Assembly (NCBI GenBank): GCA_027972325.1
Contig: JAPMOS010000147.1
Span: 1 to 64,000, forward strand
Source: Paratrimastix pyriformis
Taxonomy: Eukaryota; Preaxostyla; Paratrimastigidae
DNA length: 64,000 bases
Direction: 5' to 3'
Shown here: piece after piece, positions 11,352 to 22,164 of the stretch
How positions within the stretch are numbered: position 1 is the first letter of the stretch
Layout of the letters: every line of letters begins with the position of its first letter
Notes under the pieces: model-generated
What the model saw: the letters and a program-made list of their open reading frames with translations, nothing else
The model's database searches: none
Told to the model about the DNA's origin: nothing
Position numbers and translations under genes: made by a program

Positions 11352-12760
11352 ATGAGGCCCGGCGCGGCGCGGCAACTCAAAAGCACTCGCCGGCGGGCAG
11401 GCTGGACGAATCCGCCTCGAGCTCGTCGTTCTCGTCGTCATCAGACGGCCTGGCCTAGAGAGCGCTCCGGCGGCGGCGGCGCGGAGCAGAAGGCGCCCTG
11501 CTCGAGCGGCGGCGAGCAGGCGCAGCAGGCGTGCTCGTGGCATCGCCCGAAGGACTCGCCTCATCGGAAACGTCGTCGTCGCATATCACAACGCGCTGGC
11601 GTGGCGGAGCGGCCGGGCGGTGACGCGGCGTGGCCGCCGACAGCGAGAGCGACGAAGCAGGCGAGCCTGGCGGCAGGGGCGGAGGCGGAGGCGCCGGACG
11701 CACGGCCTGGACGAGATCCGTGGCGGCGAGCGGCGCGGCGGCGCCAGGGCACGGGGCGGCGGCGGCGGCGCCGGGGCGAACATCAGGTCGGTGAAGTTGC
11801 TGTCGACGCCCGTCTGCACGTAGTGCTGCGCAAACACTTTGGCCGAAGCCCAGCGGCCCAGGTGCAGGATCTTGTCGGGCATGACCTCGCGCGCAATGGC
11901 CCAGTTGGCCCCGCCACGGCGGAAGCCGCGGGCCGAGAGGAGCGAGCGATCGCCCCGCCGGCGACGATGACCTCGTTGAGGATGTGGCTGATGGTGGCCG
12001 GCTTGACGCCCTCGTAGGGGCGGCGCAGCTGGATGACGACCCGCGACGGTCCGGGCGGGTCGGGGCGTATGGCGCGCGTGCGGCGGAGCCAGCACTGGTA
12101 GCAGCTCACCGGGTCGAGCAGCGCATCGGCGGCGCGCCAGATGGTGACGGAGGCGCCCTGGGCGGTGTAGTCGTTCTTGAAGCCCAGCAGGCAGACCACC
12201 AGCCGATCGGCGGCCGGCGGCACGGCCACCTGCGCCACGGTGGGCAGGGTCACGTCCGAGGGCCGAAGCAGCGCCAGGAAGGCCAGCAGGGCGACCAGCT
12301 TGGCGCGGAGGCGCTCCAGCGGAAGCGCGTCGTTGGGGCCCCACCGGTGGAAGAGCTCCACCAGCAGGGTGGGCGGCACGGGCAGCCCCTTCTGGACGGG
12401 CTGCGTGGTGCGGCGCAGACGGATGGCCTTGCGCAGGCGTCCGTAAGGTGGTCTCGCGCCGGGGAAGGCACCCCAAGCGCGTCGTGAATCAGATTGACCA
12501 CAGTGGCGATGAGCGACAGAGTCGACCGGGGCCGGCAGCTGGCCCGGGTGGCCTCGTCGGTGTAGTCGGCCAGCGCGCTCACGGGCATGGGCACCAGCGG
12601 GATGCCCCGGCGGGCGCAGAACCGCGCCAGGGCACGCAGCCGGTTGGTGAGGCTCTTCTCGGTGGTGGGCTTTACAGCAGCCGAGACAAGTAGCTGGCGA
12701 CCTTGGGCGCTCCAATGGGCCGCTCCGGCCGCCCAGAAATCCTGAAGGCGCAGACGCGCC
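11352..12760 (-). pseudogene. B1 tyrosine recombinase
   Basis: Minus-strand homologue of the recombinase of B3, the enzyme expected to integrate the circular copy. Recognisable segments include LRPSDVTLPTVAQV (first catalytic Arg region), KPATISHILNEVIV and the RKFRRGG-type region seen in B3 as ARGFRRGGA, then a Trp/Tyr region LGRWASAKVFAQHY. A Pro-rich and then Arg/Ser/Asp-rich tail follows the catalytic core. The reading frame changes at a few points relative to B3, so this copy is broken. Confidence 0.75.
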
Positions 12761-14560
12761 AGCTGAGGTTCTTCGTCGGCTCCGAGTGGCCGGAAGCAGC
12801 CGGGCGGAAGGCCCGCGGGTCCTGCGGCAGGAGCACGGGCCAGTCCACCGTCAGCGCCAGCAGTAGGGCTACCAGGGCTGGCTCGGCCAGACCGGGGCTA
12901 GCAGGGTGCACTCCACGCCGGGCCCGGAGTGCTGCAGGTGGCGCAGGACGCGGTGGATCTGCGAAAGGGCGGGTTGACCCAGCTGTTCTCGCCGGGCTCC
13001 CACCGGGCCGAAAACGTGTCGGCGCGCAGGGACTGCACATCGCGGTGGCGGCTCGTAGCGGGGCACCTGGCGCGTCGCGAAGGTGGCCATGCGGTCGATC
13101 GAGTGCGGGCCCCAGAGCCGGTCCAGCGAGCGGAACAGCGCCGGGTGGAGCATCCAGTCGCTGCGGTCGAAGTCCCGCGAGAGCTGGTCCGCCGTGGTAT
13201 TCGTCACGCCCGCCACGTGCTCGGCCTGCAGGGTAATCCCGTGGCGCGCTGCGAGGGCGTGGATGGCCCGGGCGATCCCGTCCAGGGCCTGGTTGAGGCG
13301 GCCGAACCCGTTGAGGTGGGCCACCGTCGTCGCGTTGTCGACCTGGAAGAGCACCGTGCGGTTCCCCGCCAGGCCGGCGTCGCGGCCCAGATGCGCAGGG
13401 CGTTGAGCACGGCCATGCTCTCGCGCTGGTTGATGGGCGTCTCGCGCATGACGCCCGTCCAGGGGCCCTGGGCTGTCTCGTTGCGCTCCAGCCAGCAGGC
13501 CCCCAGCCGATGTCCGAGGCGTCCGTGGCGCAGGTCAGATCGGCCGGCGCCGGGAGCGGACAGGCCCCGTTCCAGCCCTCGAGGCCCTCCAGCCACCAGC
13601 GGAGGTCCCCCGGGCCGGCTCGTCCAGCATCACGCAGCAGTGCCAGTTAGGGGCTGCTGCGACCACGCGGTAGACGTTGCGCAGGAGAAACTTGGCGGGC
13701 GCCACGGCCCGCGAGACGGACAGGTAGAGGCCCGCCACGTGGGCCACCCGGCGCACGTGGGGCCGCGAGCAGCGCAGCAGCCGGGCGATCTCGTGCCGGA
13801 TGGTGCGCCGCTTCGGCGGGCACGCAGTAGCGCACCTGGGGAGCGGTCTCGACCTCGTACCCCAGGAACTGCTGCCGCGGGGCGGGCGAATGGCACTTCT
13901 CCAGCTTGAGGTTCATGCCCGCCTGCTCCATCACGGCCACGAAGCGCGCCCACTCGCGATCGGCCTCGGCCGGCCGACTGGCCACGATGAAGTCGTCGAT
14001 GTAGGAGAGCATCCGCAGGCCGCACGAGGGGCCCCGGAGGTACTCGCAGAGGGGCCTGAGAAACTTGGTAAAGGCCCAGGGCGCACAGGAGAGGCCGAAC
14101 GGGAGAACCGTCTAGACGTAGTAGCGGCCCCGCCAGGCGAATCCCAAGAGCTGCTGGTCGTCGGGGTGAATGCGCAGGTGATGGTAGCCCTCGGAGAGGT
14201 CCGCCGTCGAGATGTAGTCCCCGTCGCGCAGCAGGGGCGCCAGCGTGGTCAGGTCCTCCAGCTTGAAGGCCGGCGCCTGGACGAAGGAGTTGACGAAGCG
14301 CATGTCGATGCACAGCCTCAACTTGCCGTTCTTCTTGGGCGCGCACGTCAGCGGGGAGATGTTGTGCGGCGGCGCCTGGACGGGTCGGATCGCGCCCGTC
14401 TCGAGGAGGCGAGCCACCTCCTGGTCGACGAAGGAGGCGTGCTCGGGGTGCACGTAGTTGGGCAAATGGGAGCTGCACGGCTTGCAGAGGAGCGGGATGC
14501 GGAAGCCGTGCAGGAGCCAGTTGTGCACGGGGCGGGGCAAGTGGAAATGCTCCTCCCAGA
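12680..14560 (-). pseudogene. B1 reverse transcriptase / RNase H, broken
   Basis: Minus-strand counterpart of the intact-looking B3 gene. The visible parts are the fingers (KNGKLRLCIDMRFVNSF), palm motif A (STADLSEGYHHLRIHP), the active site MLSYIDDFIVAS, RNase H pieces (VDNATTVAHLNGFGRLNQ, HVAGVTNTTADQLSRD) and the region leading to the Dam-like segment. It is broken in about five places and overlaps the recombinase gene at its end, as in B3. Confidence 0.85.
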
Positions 14561-14873
14561 AGGCCCGGAAGGGCGGGAGGGAGGGACGCCCAGTGCTGAA
14601 GCGAGCTGGTGGTGGTGGTGGTGGTGGTGGAGATGCGGCCGGCCCGAGAGCGGGGGGATGGTCGCACCGTGGCGGCGGCAGCGGGGAGGGCGGCGGTGAT
14701 GGTGGTGGAGAAGGCGGACCCCGTTGCTGCCGCGGCGCGCGGGCTCTGCGCGCCGTTACTGCTCGCCGGCGCCGCCCGACTGCGCCTGCTGGCGCCCGCC
14801 GGCGGAGCCGTTGTTGCCGCCACCATTGTCGAAGCGGCGCCGCTGCGGGAAGCTGCGCTGCTGGCGCTGGGCA

Positions 14874-15042
14874 TTCAGCCTCGGAGCCTCGGCGAACGAG
14901 TAATCAATCTCGACGACCTTCATCTTCCCAAACCCCCAGGAAAATAGACATCACGTCAGGCAACGCAAAAAGCGGCACTGACCACAAATAGAAAGAAATT
15001 CCATGTCAGCTGACACGGATAGTGTACCCTGCCCTTTGCGTT
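14874..15042 (+). repeat. A2 left terminal inverted repeat
   Basis: The outer 60 bp or so (TTCAGCCTCGGAGCC ... CGACCTTCAT) are end-specific. From CTTCCCAAACCCCCAGG on, about 110 bp are shared in reverse with 22024-22164, ending at the tgtaccctgccctt block. The core contains gcaaaaagcggcactgac, which resembles the family C terminal repeat. Confidence 0.9.
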
Positions 15043-15078
15043 TCGCACGCTTCAAGACGCATCCCTATTGGGCAAAGA

Positions 15079-15942
15079 ATGGATCAAGCAGATCAACAAG
15101 CAACACCACAACAACAGACCCAGCAGCAACAGGGGCCCGCCCTTGACCCTGAACATCCGGCCAACCCTGGCCCCCAAACCCAACCTCCTGACCCTGAAGG
15201 CGACACTGGAGCGGAGGGTGACAGCTCTCTGTTGGGTGCAACAAATCCTGAAGAAAAAGAAGGTGAAAGCGATCAAGATCAAGAGGAAGTCGGACAATAC
15301 TACTTCGATACTCTCCAACAGATCTATTTCAAACCAACGGCCAAGTTACCGGACATCTTTGCGAAGGAGGCCCCTACAAAAAGGTGGTGACTCCTCCAAC
15401 CTTACCAGAAAGAGAAGCACAGACTTTGCAGATGCTGGGGCTGCAATTCAATCGTCTTCAACACGAAGCACCGACACAAGAGGAATTCGCTCGCGTTGTT
15501 CACGTCGGCCGCGCGTTTCCCAACTTTCGAGACCAAGGCAAGGCCGATCCTGCAGTTGCACCACCAGTGAGTGCCTTACGCCTCATTGATCCAGACCTGC
15601 GGAAGGCGGCGACTCAACGGGACAGTGCGCTGGCTCGGGCTACAGCAGGGTGTTCTCCGCTATGCGCCCTCTACAGACTCTGGTGGCACTCGCCAACCTT
15701 TCGACGGCATCATCGCCGTCTGAGCTCTCATTCGAGGCCGCTCGAAACCTTGGCATCCTGGCTCTGGATGCCCTCAAGGAAACGACGAGGACCCTTAGCG
15801 ACCTCCGCCGGAGCGAGTGGCGCCCACTGTGCCGGCTGGAGGACGGGACGAAGATGCCCGAGGCCTGCATCATCGAGGCCAGCGAGCTGGAGGCTTTGAA
15901 GAACAAAGCCACGACGGCCACCGAGGCCAGGAAAAGCCACTA
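15079..15942 (+). pseudogene. A2 gag-like ORF1 region, broken
   Basis: First gene of family A by position. It starts MDQADQQATPQQQ, a Gln-rich segment, followed by an acidic Pro/Glu-rich part, YYFDTLQQIYFKPTAKLPD, then a helical stretch (REAQTLQMLGLQFNRL, EEFARVVHVGRAF) and a carboxy part with EAARNLGILALDALK and ASELEALKNKATT. No zinc knuckle was seen. The position upstream of reverse transcriptase and helical, low-complexity make-up fit a DIRS gag-like protein, but I base this on order rather than on sequence motifs. Broken, about four breaks. Confidence 0.6.
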
Positions 15943-15949
15943 AACCCGG

Positions 15950-17700
15950 GTCTGCCCATGGCCTCCTCTGCCACACTGGGTGTGGACACGGGCACTCCCA
16001 AAAACACCAAGTCAAACAGCACGGACTACCTCTGGGTTATTCCAAAGTCAAGACGGCGCAAGAAAACCCACTTTCTGTCCCCAGAATTTTGTCTGCCCTC
16101 GGGTCCTCCGTTGGCGCACGCTTTTCGACCAACCTCGTTGGCCTTATCATCACAGAGCCCACAACCAACTGGGGTCACAGAAGGCTCATTGGCATTCAAT
16201 TCGGGTGCAGCCCCTCCTTTTCCTCGCTCCGTGGCGTTGTCTTGCCAAGAGACACGTTACAATCAACAAGAAGAAAAGGTGAAGGGTCTGCTGCTCACCA
16301 ACTCGCACCGCACAATGCTGAAATACTCGATACTCATCAGTCTTTGGTCCGGGAAGCCAGTCCTTGTGGTGTTCCACTCGGCACAACCGTGGCTAAACTG
16401 GAAACAACTTCTGCACCAGTTCCACCGGCACCGGACGTATCACACCCTCGCAGGCGTCATCGCCAGCACTCGGAGAGGCAGTCTGTATGAGCCCTACACG
16501 TCACACACTCAGAGCAGGACAAGGCAACAAAGCCCGTGGGGCAGTCGGGGCGGGCCTGGGGTCCAGTCCAGGCTCTGACGGGTCGATGGAGGGAACATCA
16601 CCCAGGGAGACTCGCGGCATGGGAACACTACCCACCGGAACCCTCCGCGCGAGGACATTACCCCAGGTGAGGCAGGCACTCACCGGAGAGACCCCGAAGA
16701 GGGCAGCACACGGTGCTGACGGAAGGACATGCGGAGGCGATCTCGTCGGGCAAACCTGAAACCCTCATGGAGGTCTGCGAGGTTGGGGACTCGGAACAGC
16801 AACTCACACCCCAGGTTAGCGTCGTCACCTCAGCGGGGCGAGCGTCACCCAAGGAGGTCCCGAACGTGGGGGCTACACAGAGACCGGCGAGAAGGATCCG
16901 CCGACCTTGGGCGAGGGGTTTGTGAACCCGAGACGGACCGATACACAGTCAGAGGCGGTCACACTCCCCAATGCGGGGACACGCGGGGAGGTCTGCGAGG
17001 CAGGGTCCCGGAAACACCCACTCACACGTTCCGCTAGCGTTGGCGGTGAAGCTCATGCACCTCAGTGGCGGAGGCAGCGACTCGCGTCCCCACCACCCCT
17101 CCGGTACGGGTGCGGGGTGGGGGACCAGGCGCCCCTGGGGTGGCGCCGATAAAAGTAACCCCCAAAACGGCCAGATCAAATGGCAGGGCAAGACCTACCT
17201 GGCCCGGGAGTGGGACCAGAGCAAGGGAGGGCGGCAGCAGTCTGTCCAGCACACCTGCACCACCCGTCATGCACTCCCTCACCTCTACGCCCCGTCTTGT
17301 CCCCGCTCTCCCCCACAACCCCGTCACGGGACCGGAGGAGGGTGCCAAGTCCCGGGAGGGCAGGCACCCAACTCGGGAACCCACTCACCCCCACCCCTCA
17401 GGGGAAACTCTGCCTCACCCCATAACACGGCCCAAGGGGCTCAGCTCGGGGAGGGACAGTCCCAACCCCTGGGGGGAGGGACCCCTCCTTCTCGGACTGG
17501 ACCCTCAATGGGACCGGGAGCAGGCCAAACTGCGGCTGCTGGCACAGCACCCACCTCGGGGACCACTGGCAGGCAGGCTGGCTCGGCACCGGGAGGAGTG
17601 GTTGGCCCTCAGACCACCTCGGGAAGTGGCACAGGTGGTATCGGAAGGGTTTCACATCCCGTTCAAGGGACCCCACCCAACCCGGGGACGTGGTCCCGGG
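15950..17700 (+). other. A2 linker rich in Pro, Thr, Gly and Arg
   Basis: Between the gag-like region and the reverse transcriptase lies about 1.7 kb of GC-rich sequence coding for low-complexity Pro/Thr/Gly/Arg-rich peptide in whichever frame is taken. Overlapping open frames occur on both strands because of composition. The segment from 16472 corresponds to the start of A1 at 5171. It may be the carboxy-terminal part of gag or the amino-terminal extension of the polymerase protein. Confidence 0.5.
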
Positions 17701-19735
17701 ACCCTTACCACTTGGTGGGGAGGAGAAACTGGGCTTGGAGGCGGTGGTCCAGGAGTACCTTGGGATATCGGCACTGAAAACGATCCAGGGGGTCGGACAA
17801 AGGGATGAGATCTCCCATTTTGGGCGGCCCAAGCCCGGCGGGAAATGGAGGTTGATCCTGGACCTCACCGCCTTGAATCACTTCATCTTCTGCCCTCCTT
17901 CAAAATGGAGGGGTGGAAGACGGTGAGGGCCGTGGTGGAGCCCATGATGTGGGCCACCAAGATCGACTTGAAACATGCATACTTTCACATCCCGATCTTT
18001 CCACCCTCACCGGAAATACCTGGGAGTCGAATGGGAGGGCACGGAATATCGCTTCCAAGCCCTCCCATTCGGCCTGAATGTGGCTCCCAGAATCTTTACG
18101 AAGACCATGAGAGTGGCAATCAAGGAAGCCCGGAGACACGGCATCTTGGGAGTCCACTACATCGACGACCTACTGGTGTTGGGCAGGTCACCACAGGAGA
18201 CCAAACTGCATCCACTGGCACTCCTTCGTCACCTCCTCTCACTCGGGTTCGAGATCAGCTGGGACAAAACCCAAGTGGAACCAGTTCAAATGCTGGAGTT
18301 CCTGGGGTTTGTCCTCGACACTCGAGCGATGACACTCTCACTCCCACCCGAGAAGGCACAGAAGGTGAGAGAGATGGCGCACAACACCCAACAGTGCACC
18401 ACCATCAAAGCCAAATCATTGGCAGCGGTGATCGGGTTCATGTCGTCATGCAGGGAGACGATTCGCCCGGCCTGCTTGTACCTGCGCAACCTGAACATCG
18501 ACCTGTCCACGGCGATCAAGGCGCAGGGGGGGTGGCATGCACTGGTGACCCTTTCGGAGGAGTCACACAGGGACTTGGAGTGGTGGGAACATGCACAGTA
18601 CCCCACCAGCACCCCACTTCGGACCCCACCAGCAGAGCTGATCCTGACCACGGATGCAGCCGAGATGGGCTGGGGGGCAGTGCTGAGGACTCCGGCACAG
18701 AGCATCGAGCAGGGCATCCCAGCACACGAGTTGTGGAGAGTGACGGACCTGCAGGAGATCAGTTCAATAAACCCGCTCGAATTGGAAGCGGGCATCAGGT
18801 CACTCCACCTGTTCCGGGAACAGGTCACGGGCAAGTCCGTACTTTGGTTCTCGGACAATTCGTCTGTCGTGTGGTCAGTCGGCAGACTCAAGTCACAGAG
18901 CCAGCAGCTCAACACCCGGTTGAGAACACTCTGGGAGTTCTGCCAGACACACCAGATCACCCTCACCACAGAGCACATTCACGGCACCGACAACGTGAGA
19001 GCGGACAGGCTCTCGCGGTGGGTCGACGCCGAAGATTACCAGCTCCACCCAGCCCTCTTCAGGGCGGTGGTGAAACTCAGGACGAAGCCGACGGTGGACG
19101 CCTTTGCATCGGCGCGAAACCACTTGTGCCCCCGGTTCTGGTCCTTGGTCAAGGAACCGGGAGCGGCGGGAGTGGACTTCTTCCGGCAGAACCTAGCCTC
19201 AGAAGTGCCGTGGATAAACCCACCGTTCTCGCTCATCCTCAGAGTCTTGGAACGGTTGAGGGAGCAGTGGGGAGGCTCTTCTCCTCACCCCGGTGTGGAC
19301 ATCGGCACCGTGGTGGCCAGTGATGCTGCACATGGCAGTGGCACCACCCCTGACCCTACCACGGCAGGAGAACACATTCCTGGCAGGCACGACACGCAAC
19401 CTCAAGGGAATTGGGCCCCACACTGGGAGTGTTGTGTGACACAGGTGTCGGGGACCCAGTCCGGCAAGCCAGGGCACACCTCGAGTGGGGTTGGCAGACA
19501 CTCACCAATCCGGATCTCACCCTCGTCCAGAAGTTCCAGGACCGACAGCTGCACCCCATGGGTCCAGCCCGGATCTTCGACGACCCGGAGGCCTGGTGGG
19601 GAGCAACGAGCCCCTGATCCCACAGTGGGACAGGGAGCTGTAGACGTCGACGCAGACTCGGGAGAGGACATGACCTTAGCCGAGCTGGCAGCGTCTCTGC
19701 GCTCAAAGAGCACCACCACCCCACTCCCATGACGC
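17700..19735 (+). pseudogene. A2 reverse transcriptase / RNase H / Dam-like segment
   Basis: Copies element RNA into DNA. In order: GRPKPGGKWRLILDLTALN (fingers), ATKIDLKHAYFHIPI (motif A), EYRFQALPFGLNVAP (motif B), VHYIDDLLVLGRS (catalytic YIDD), RNase H with LILTTDAAEMGWGAV, INPLELEAGIRSLH, VLWFSDNSSVVWSV and HIHGTDNVRADRLSRW, then VPWINPPFSLILRVLERL, a Dam-like NPPF segment of the sort known in DIRS polymerases. A long frame (17975-19732) covers motif A through the tail. A Ser/Thr-rich tail follows. Broken, a few breaks near the amino terminus and tail. Confidence 0.9.
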
Positions 19736-19889
19736 ACCACCCGGAGTCCTGTGTGACAAACCCCCCGGGTCGGTCGGAAGCACCCACGAGCGGGGCCTGT
19801 GATGCCCAGAACGCCGCGGGGACACCCGTGGACGGAACTCTGTTCCGCCCGGGCAAGAAAGGTCCTGCCCCAGGACGCGCGACACCCAC

Positions 19890-21000
19890 ACCCACAGCCC
19901 GGAAAAGCTCTCAGATGAGGCTCCTGCTTGGGCCCCTAAGCATCCGGAGCTGTCGGCAGCGGCAGGTTATTTCATTCAGAGGTCATTGGCAGAGAAAACC
20001 TCGAAGAAATACTCACACATCATTCGCCGCTATGAAGAGTGGTGCGCGCTCAAAGACCTGGCTCCGATCACGGAGGCGACCGACCAGAATGAGGTCCAGG
20101 TCGCCTCGTTCATTGCGGATGAGGCCATGGAGAGGGACCTCAGCTCGGGCTCGGCAGGGGCACGTCGCTCAGCACTGTCCATGTACTTCACCATGAGTGG
20201 CCACCCTCTATCACCGGAAGGCAAACTGGTGAAACAAGTCGTCACCGGCATCGGGAAGGACAAACCGGCTGGGGCAAAGACCTCGGTCCGATCTGGGACC
20301 TAGCAGACCTCTTGAAATTGCTCGAGGGGAATGGGCTGACAATGCGACCCTTGACCAAAATCGGCTCATTGGTAAAGTCGCCAGCTTGTTGGAGATCGCG
20401 GGGTTGAGGGTCATGGACACAACCTCGATCTCTTTTCCGACTCACGCTTTGAGTTCGGCCAGCCGGGGTGCGAGCACTCAGTTCGGCTGAAGGTGTGCCC
20501 GAAGGAGACACACAACACCAAGATTCGATGGGTCCAGGTGGTCGGGGCTCCCGACAACCCACTGTGCCTACACTGCGCCATGAAACAGTGGCTGACCAAG
20601 CGGCCGACGGAACCAGCGGTTGCGGGTCAGGCAGTGTCGGACACCTTCTTTGTCTTTCCACGGGATAATTCAGTGAAGTGCAGGGTGGGCAAAGCCATCT
20701 CGGCAGACTGGATCCGGAACTGCGTGCGTTCGACGATGACGGTGGCAGGCATTCCCCTGCAGTGGGGTGCCCATTCAATTCGCTCAGCCGCCCCGTCGAA
20801 AGCCGCTGCACTGGGCATTCCACTGCCACAGATTCTGACCAGGTATCGTTGGAGCTCCAGGTCCAGCACCTACCAAATGCACTATGGTCGCACAGTGGAA
20901 GGAGTCACGGATCGCTTCGACGAGGCACTGTTGGCGGGTCGGTTCAGTGGCAAACCTCATGAAATGTCGGGGCCGCTGAACCTGACAAGGGGACCCCTAG
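19890..21000 (+). pseudogene. A2 tyrosine recombinase
   Basis: Integrase of the element, replacing the DDE integrase of LTR retrotransposons. The SAM-like amino-terminal part is seen at 19980-20300 (EKTSKKYSHIIRRYEEWC, GARRSALSMYFTMSGHP). The catalytic domain follows, with HxxR in GAHSIRSAAPSKAAALG, a Trp in LTRYRWSSRSS and the nucleophile Tyr in TYQMHYGRTV. The carboxy end is near AGRFSGKP. Broken, about three breaks. A1 and A4 carry a mariner just before this gene; A2 shows the uninterrupted site at 19966-19971. Confidence 0.85.
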
Positions 21001-21056
21001 GGGTTCCCCCCCTTGGCAGGCACGAGTTGGGAGGCAGTGTGATTCCTTTGGCATGC

Positions 21057-21172
21057 TGTCTATTTTCCTGGGGTTTGGGAAGATGAAGGTCGTCGAGATT
21101 GATTACTCGTTCGCCGAGGCTCCGAGGCTGAAGCGAGGAATCATCGAGACTCTTCTTCTCCCAAACCCCCAG
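21057..21172 (+). repeat. A2 internal complementary region (ICR)
   Basis: The reverse complement of the left end (CCTGGGGTTTGGGAAG ... CGAGGCTGAA) is fused to the reverse complement of the right end (GCGAGGAATCATCGAG ... CCCAAACCCCC). The two arms can also pair with each other imperfectly. This records the circle junction CCTCGC/TTCAGCC. Equivalent copies lie at 31769-31885 and 41441-41556. Confidence 0.9.
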
Positions 21173-21212
21173 AAATACTCCCACCCGCCTCCCTGGTGGC
21201 GTGGAGCACCAC

Positions 21213-21742
21213 ATGGCTTACAGCCCCACTGCCTCACCACCTCCTGAGCCTGCCGACACCACCTTTGCTCTTCCTGCCATTTTGAGGAGCAAAGGGTGGG
21301 AGGGGAGACAGGTCATGTTACCTTTCCCCCCTGTCACAACACAACCACACTCGCCCGCACACAGCCCTCGCGCTGGACCCGGGCAAGGAACTCGGTCTAC
21401 AACGCCAACCGGCGTCTGACCAAGCAGGGCTACGATCACCCCAAGGCCGCTACGCGCCTCTTCACTCTGGAAGATGGGTCGAGGGTGGTCGTTTCAACAC
21501 CCACCGCGGCCGCAGTGGACATTGGGTCTCGTCGCGCGGACGCGGAGGCTCTGCTGTTCGAGGCGCGACCCGAGGATGGTCTCGGGTGCTACTCGTGGCC
21601 GTGGCCGTGGCCGTGGCCGTGGCGGCCGCAAGTTCTTTCGGCCGCCTCTTCTGCCCGTGGCAAGAGCTCCGCTGAGGAGTCTGCTGCGGAGGGGGGAAGA
21701 AGTGAATGGAAGGCACTTCGTCCCCCGGGGGTCTTTTCCTGA
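21213..21742 (+). pseudogene. A2 post-ICR Arg/Gly-rich ORF
   Basis: Counterpart of the open frames at 31926-32426 and 40903-41400. It starts at an ATG giving MAYSPTASPPPEPADTTF and contains the same NANRRLTKQG, TLEDGSRVVVS and RGG-like segments, though not all in one frame here. See the A1 copy for description. Broken in this copy. Confidence 0.6.
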
Positions 21743-22023
21743 GGCTTCGCCCCTCTGTATTTTTTCCTGATTTTTTGCGTGACCTGGTAAGCCGGAGGTT
21801 TCTCCACCCTCCTCTTTCCCTCCGCAGACACATGCTTACCGGGGTGAGCTTCGGCGGCTCATGGGGAGGAGAAGTTGAATTTTATTGTGCCGATGTTTGA
21901 TCAATCTTTGAAAGCCTCTTTTGTTTTGTCTCTCTCGTCTTTCTTCTCTACATTCTTTCTTTGGGATGCGTCTGGGCCTGACCACACCTTCCGGAGTGGT
22001 GCCCGGCCCCTTTGACGTGCTTA

Positions 22024-22164
22024 CGCAAGGGCAGGGTACACTATCCGTGTCAGCTGACATGGAATTTCTTTCTATTTGTGGTCAGTGCCGCTTTTTGCGT
22101 TGCCTGACGTGATGTCTATTTTCCTGGGGGTTTGGGAAGAAGAAGAGTCTCGATGATTCCTCGC
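22024..22164 (+). repeat. A2 right terminal inverted repeat
   Basis: Runs from cagggtacactatccgtg to the outer end GATGATTCCTCGC. The inner 110 bp are the reverse complement of the left repeat; the outer 40 bp are end-specific and reappear in the ICR. Confidence 0.9.

Larger units (their letters stand above)
14874..22164 (+). mobile_element. DIRS-like family A copy A2, all parts present
   Basis: A 7.3-kb family A element inserted in B1. Ends are TTCAGCCTCGGAG at the left and ...GATTCCTCGC at the right. Terminal inverted repeats, gag-like region, linker, reverse transcriptase/RNase H, recombinase, ICR and a post-ICR Arg/Gly-rich ORF are present in this order. The flanks ...CTGGGCA and AAGTCGTTG join to give the uninterrupted sequence seen in B3 (one base difference), so insertion was clean, without target duplication. 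It is broken, with roughly eight to ten breaks, but its close similarity to A1 and A4 points to recent activity of the family. It lacks the mariner found in A1 and A4. Confidence 0.9.
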
